Of a stretch of DNA of 64,000 bases, positions 64,000-64,000 are shown piece after piece. Below the pieces are notes generated by a model that saw only the letters and a program-made list of their open reading frames with translations, had not been told where the DNA came from and ran no database searches. This stretch comes from Shimwellia blattae DSM 4481 = NBRC 105725 (lineage in GTDB: Bacteria > Pseudomonadota > Gammaproteobacteria > Enterobacterales > Enterobacteriaceae), in the NCBI RefSeq assembly GCF_000262305.1, contig NC_017910.1, positions 3,348,001 to 3,412,000 of the forward strand, written 5' to 3'. Each line of letters begins with the position of its first letter. The first letter of the stretch is position 1. Both the position numbers and the translations under genes were made by a program.

Positions 64000-64000
64000 C

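Overview
This window is a chromosomal segment of a gamma-proteobacterium of the family Enterobacteriaceae. It is close to Escherichia, Klebsiella and Enterobacter but is not E. coli K-12. The evidence is the near-complete collinearity with the E. coli region from hofB (ppdD operon) through the dcw cluster, leu, thi and ara to folA-kefC, shown here in inverted orientation, together with enteric-specific elements (SecM arrest peptide, SgrS/SgrT, AraC/araBAD control region, LexA-controlled polB). Base composition is fairly GC-rich in coding regions, with AT-rich islands at mraZ-cra and ilvI-leuL. I see no phage, insertion sequence, CRISPR array, tRNA or rRNA, and no new multi-gene system. The interest lies in regulatory and gene-content differences from E. 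coli.

Layout. Positions 1-4.8 kb: type IV pilin-like assembly genes hofB (cut by the window edge) and hofC, then guaC (minus strand) and coaE-zapD-yacG. Positions 4.8-26.7 kb, all on the minus strand: mutT, secA, secM, lpxC and the division and cell wall cluster, whose transcriptional order is mraZ-rsmH-ftsL-ftsI-murE-murF-mraY-murD-ftsW-murG-murC-ddlB-ftsQ-ftsA-ftsZ-lpxC. Its genes mostly overlap or abut and are driven at the far end by a Pmra-type promoter with MraZ boxes. Positions 27.2-30.7 kb: cra and the acetolactate synthase III operon ilvIH. Positions 30.7-31.4 kb: an AT-rich spacer where E. coli carries leuO; no leuO is present. Positions 31.4-36.3 kb: the leucine operon leuLABCD with a leader peptide and attenuator.

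Positions 36.3-41.7 kb: the sugar-phosphate stress locus sgrS/sgrT (minus) divergent from sgrR, followed by the thiamine ABC transporter thiBPQ. setA is missing from its E. coli position next to sgrS, and the thiB leader lacks a recognisable TPP riboswitch. Positions 41.6-47.7 kb: yabI (DedA family), araC and araBAD with a complete O2-O1-CRP-I1-I2 control region. Positions 47.7-55 kb: polB with a LexA box, rapA-rluA, and convergent djlA. Positions 55-61.8 kb: the envelope and maintenance operon lptD-surA-pdxA-rsmA-apaG-apaH. Positions 61.8-64 kb: folA (minus), a LysE/RhtB-type exporter that interrupts the usual folA-kefC neighbourhood, and the C-terminal part of kefC (minus, cut by the window edge).

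The observations most worth checking are: an elongated sgrT whose stop codon lies inside the SgrS base-pairing seed; loss of setA and leuO; loss or decay of the thiB riboswitch; a one-helical-turn shortening of the AraC repression loop; a LexA-controlled polB promoter region that appears to run through the araBAD terminator; and repeated inverted elements in the ilvI-leuL spacer.
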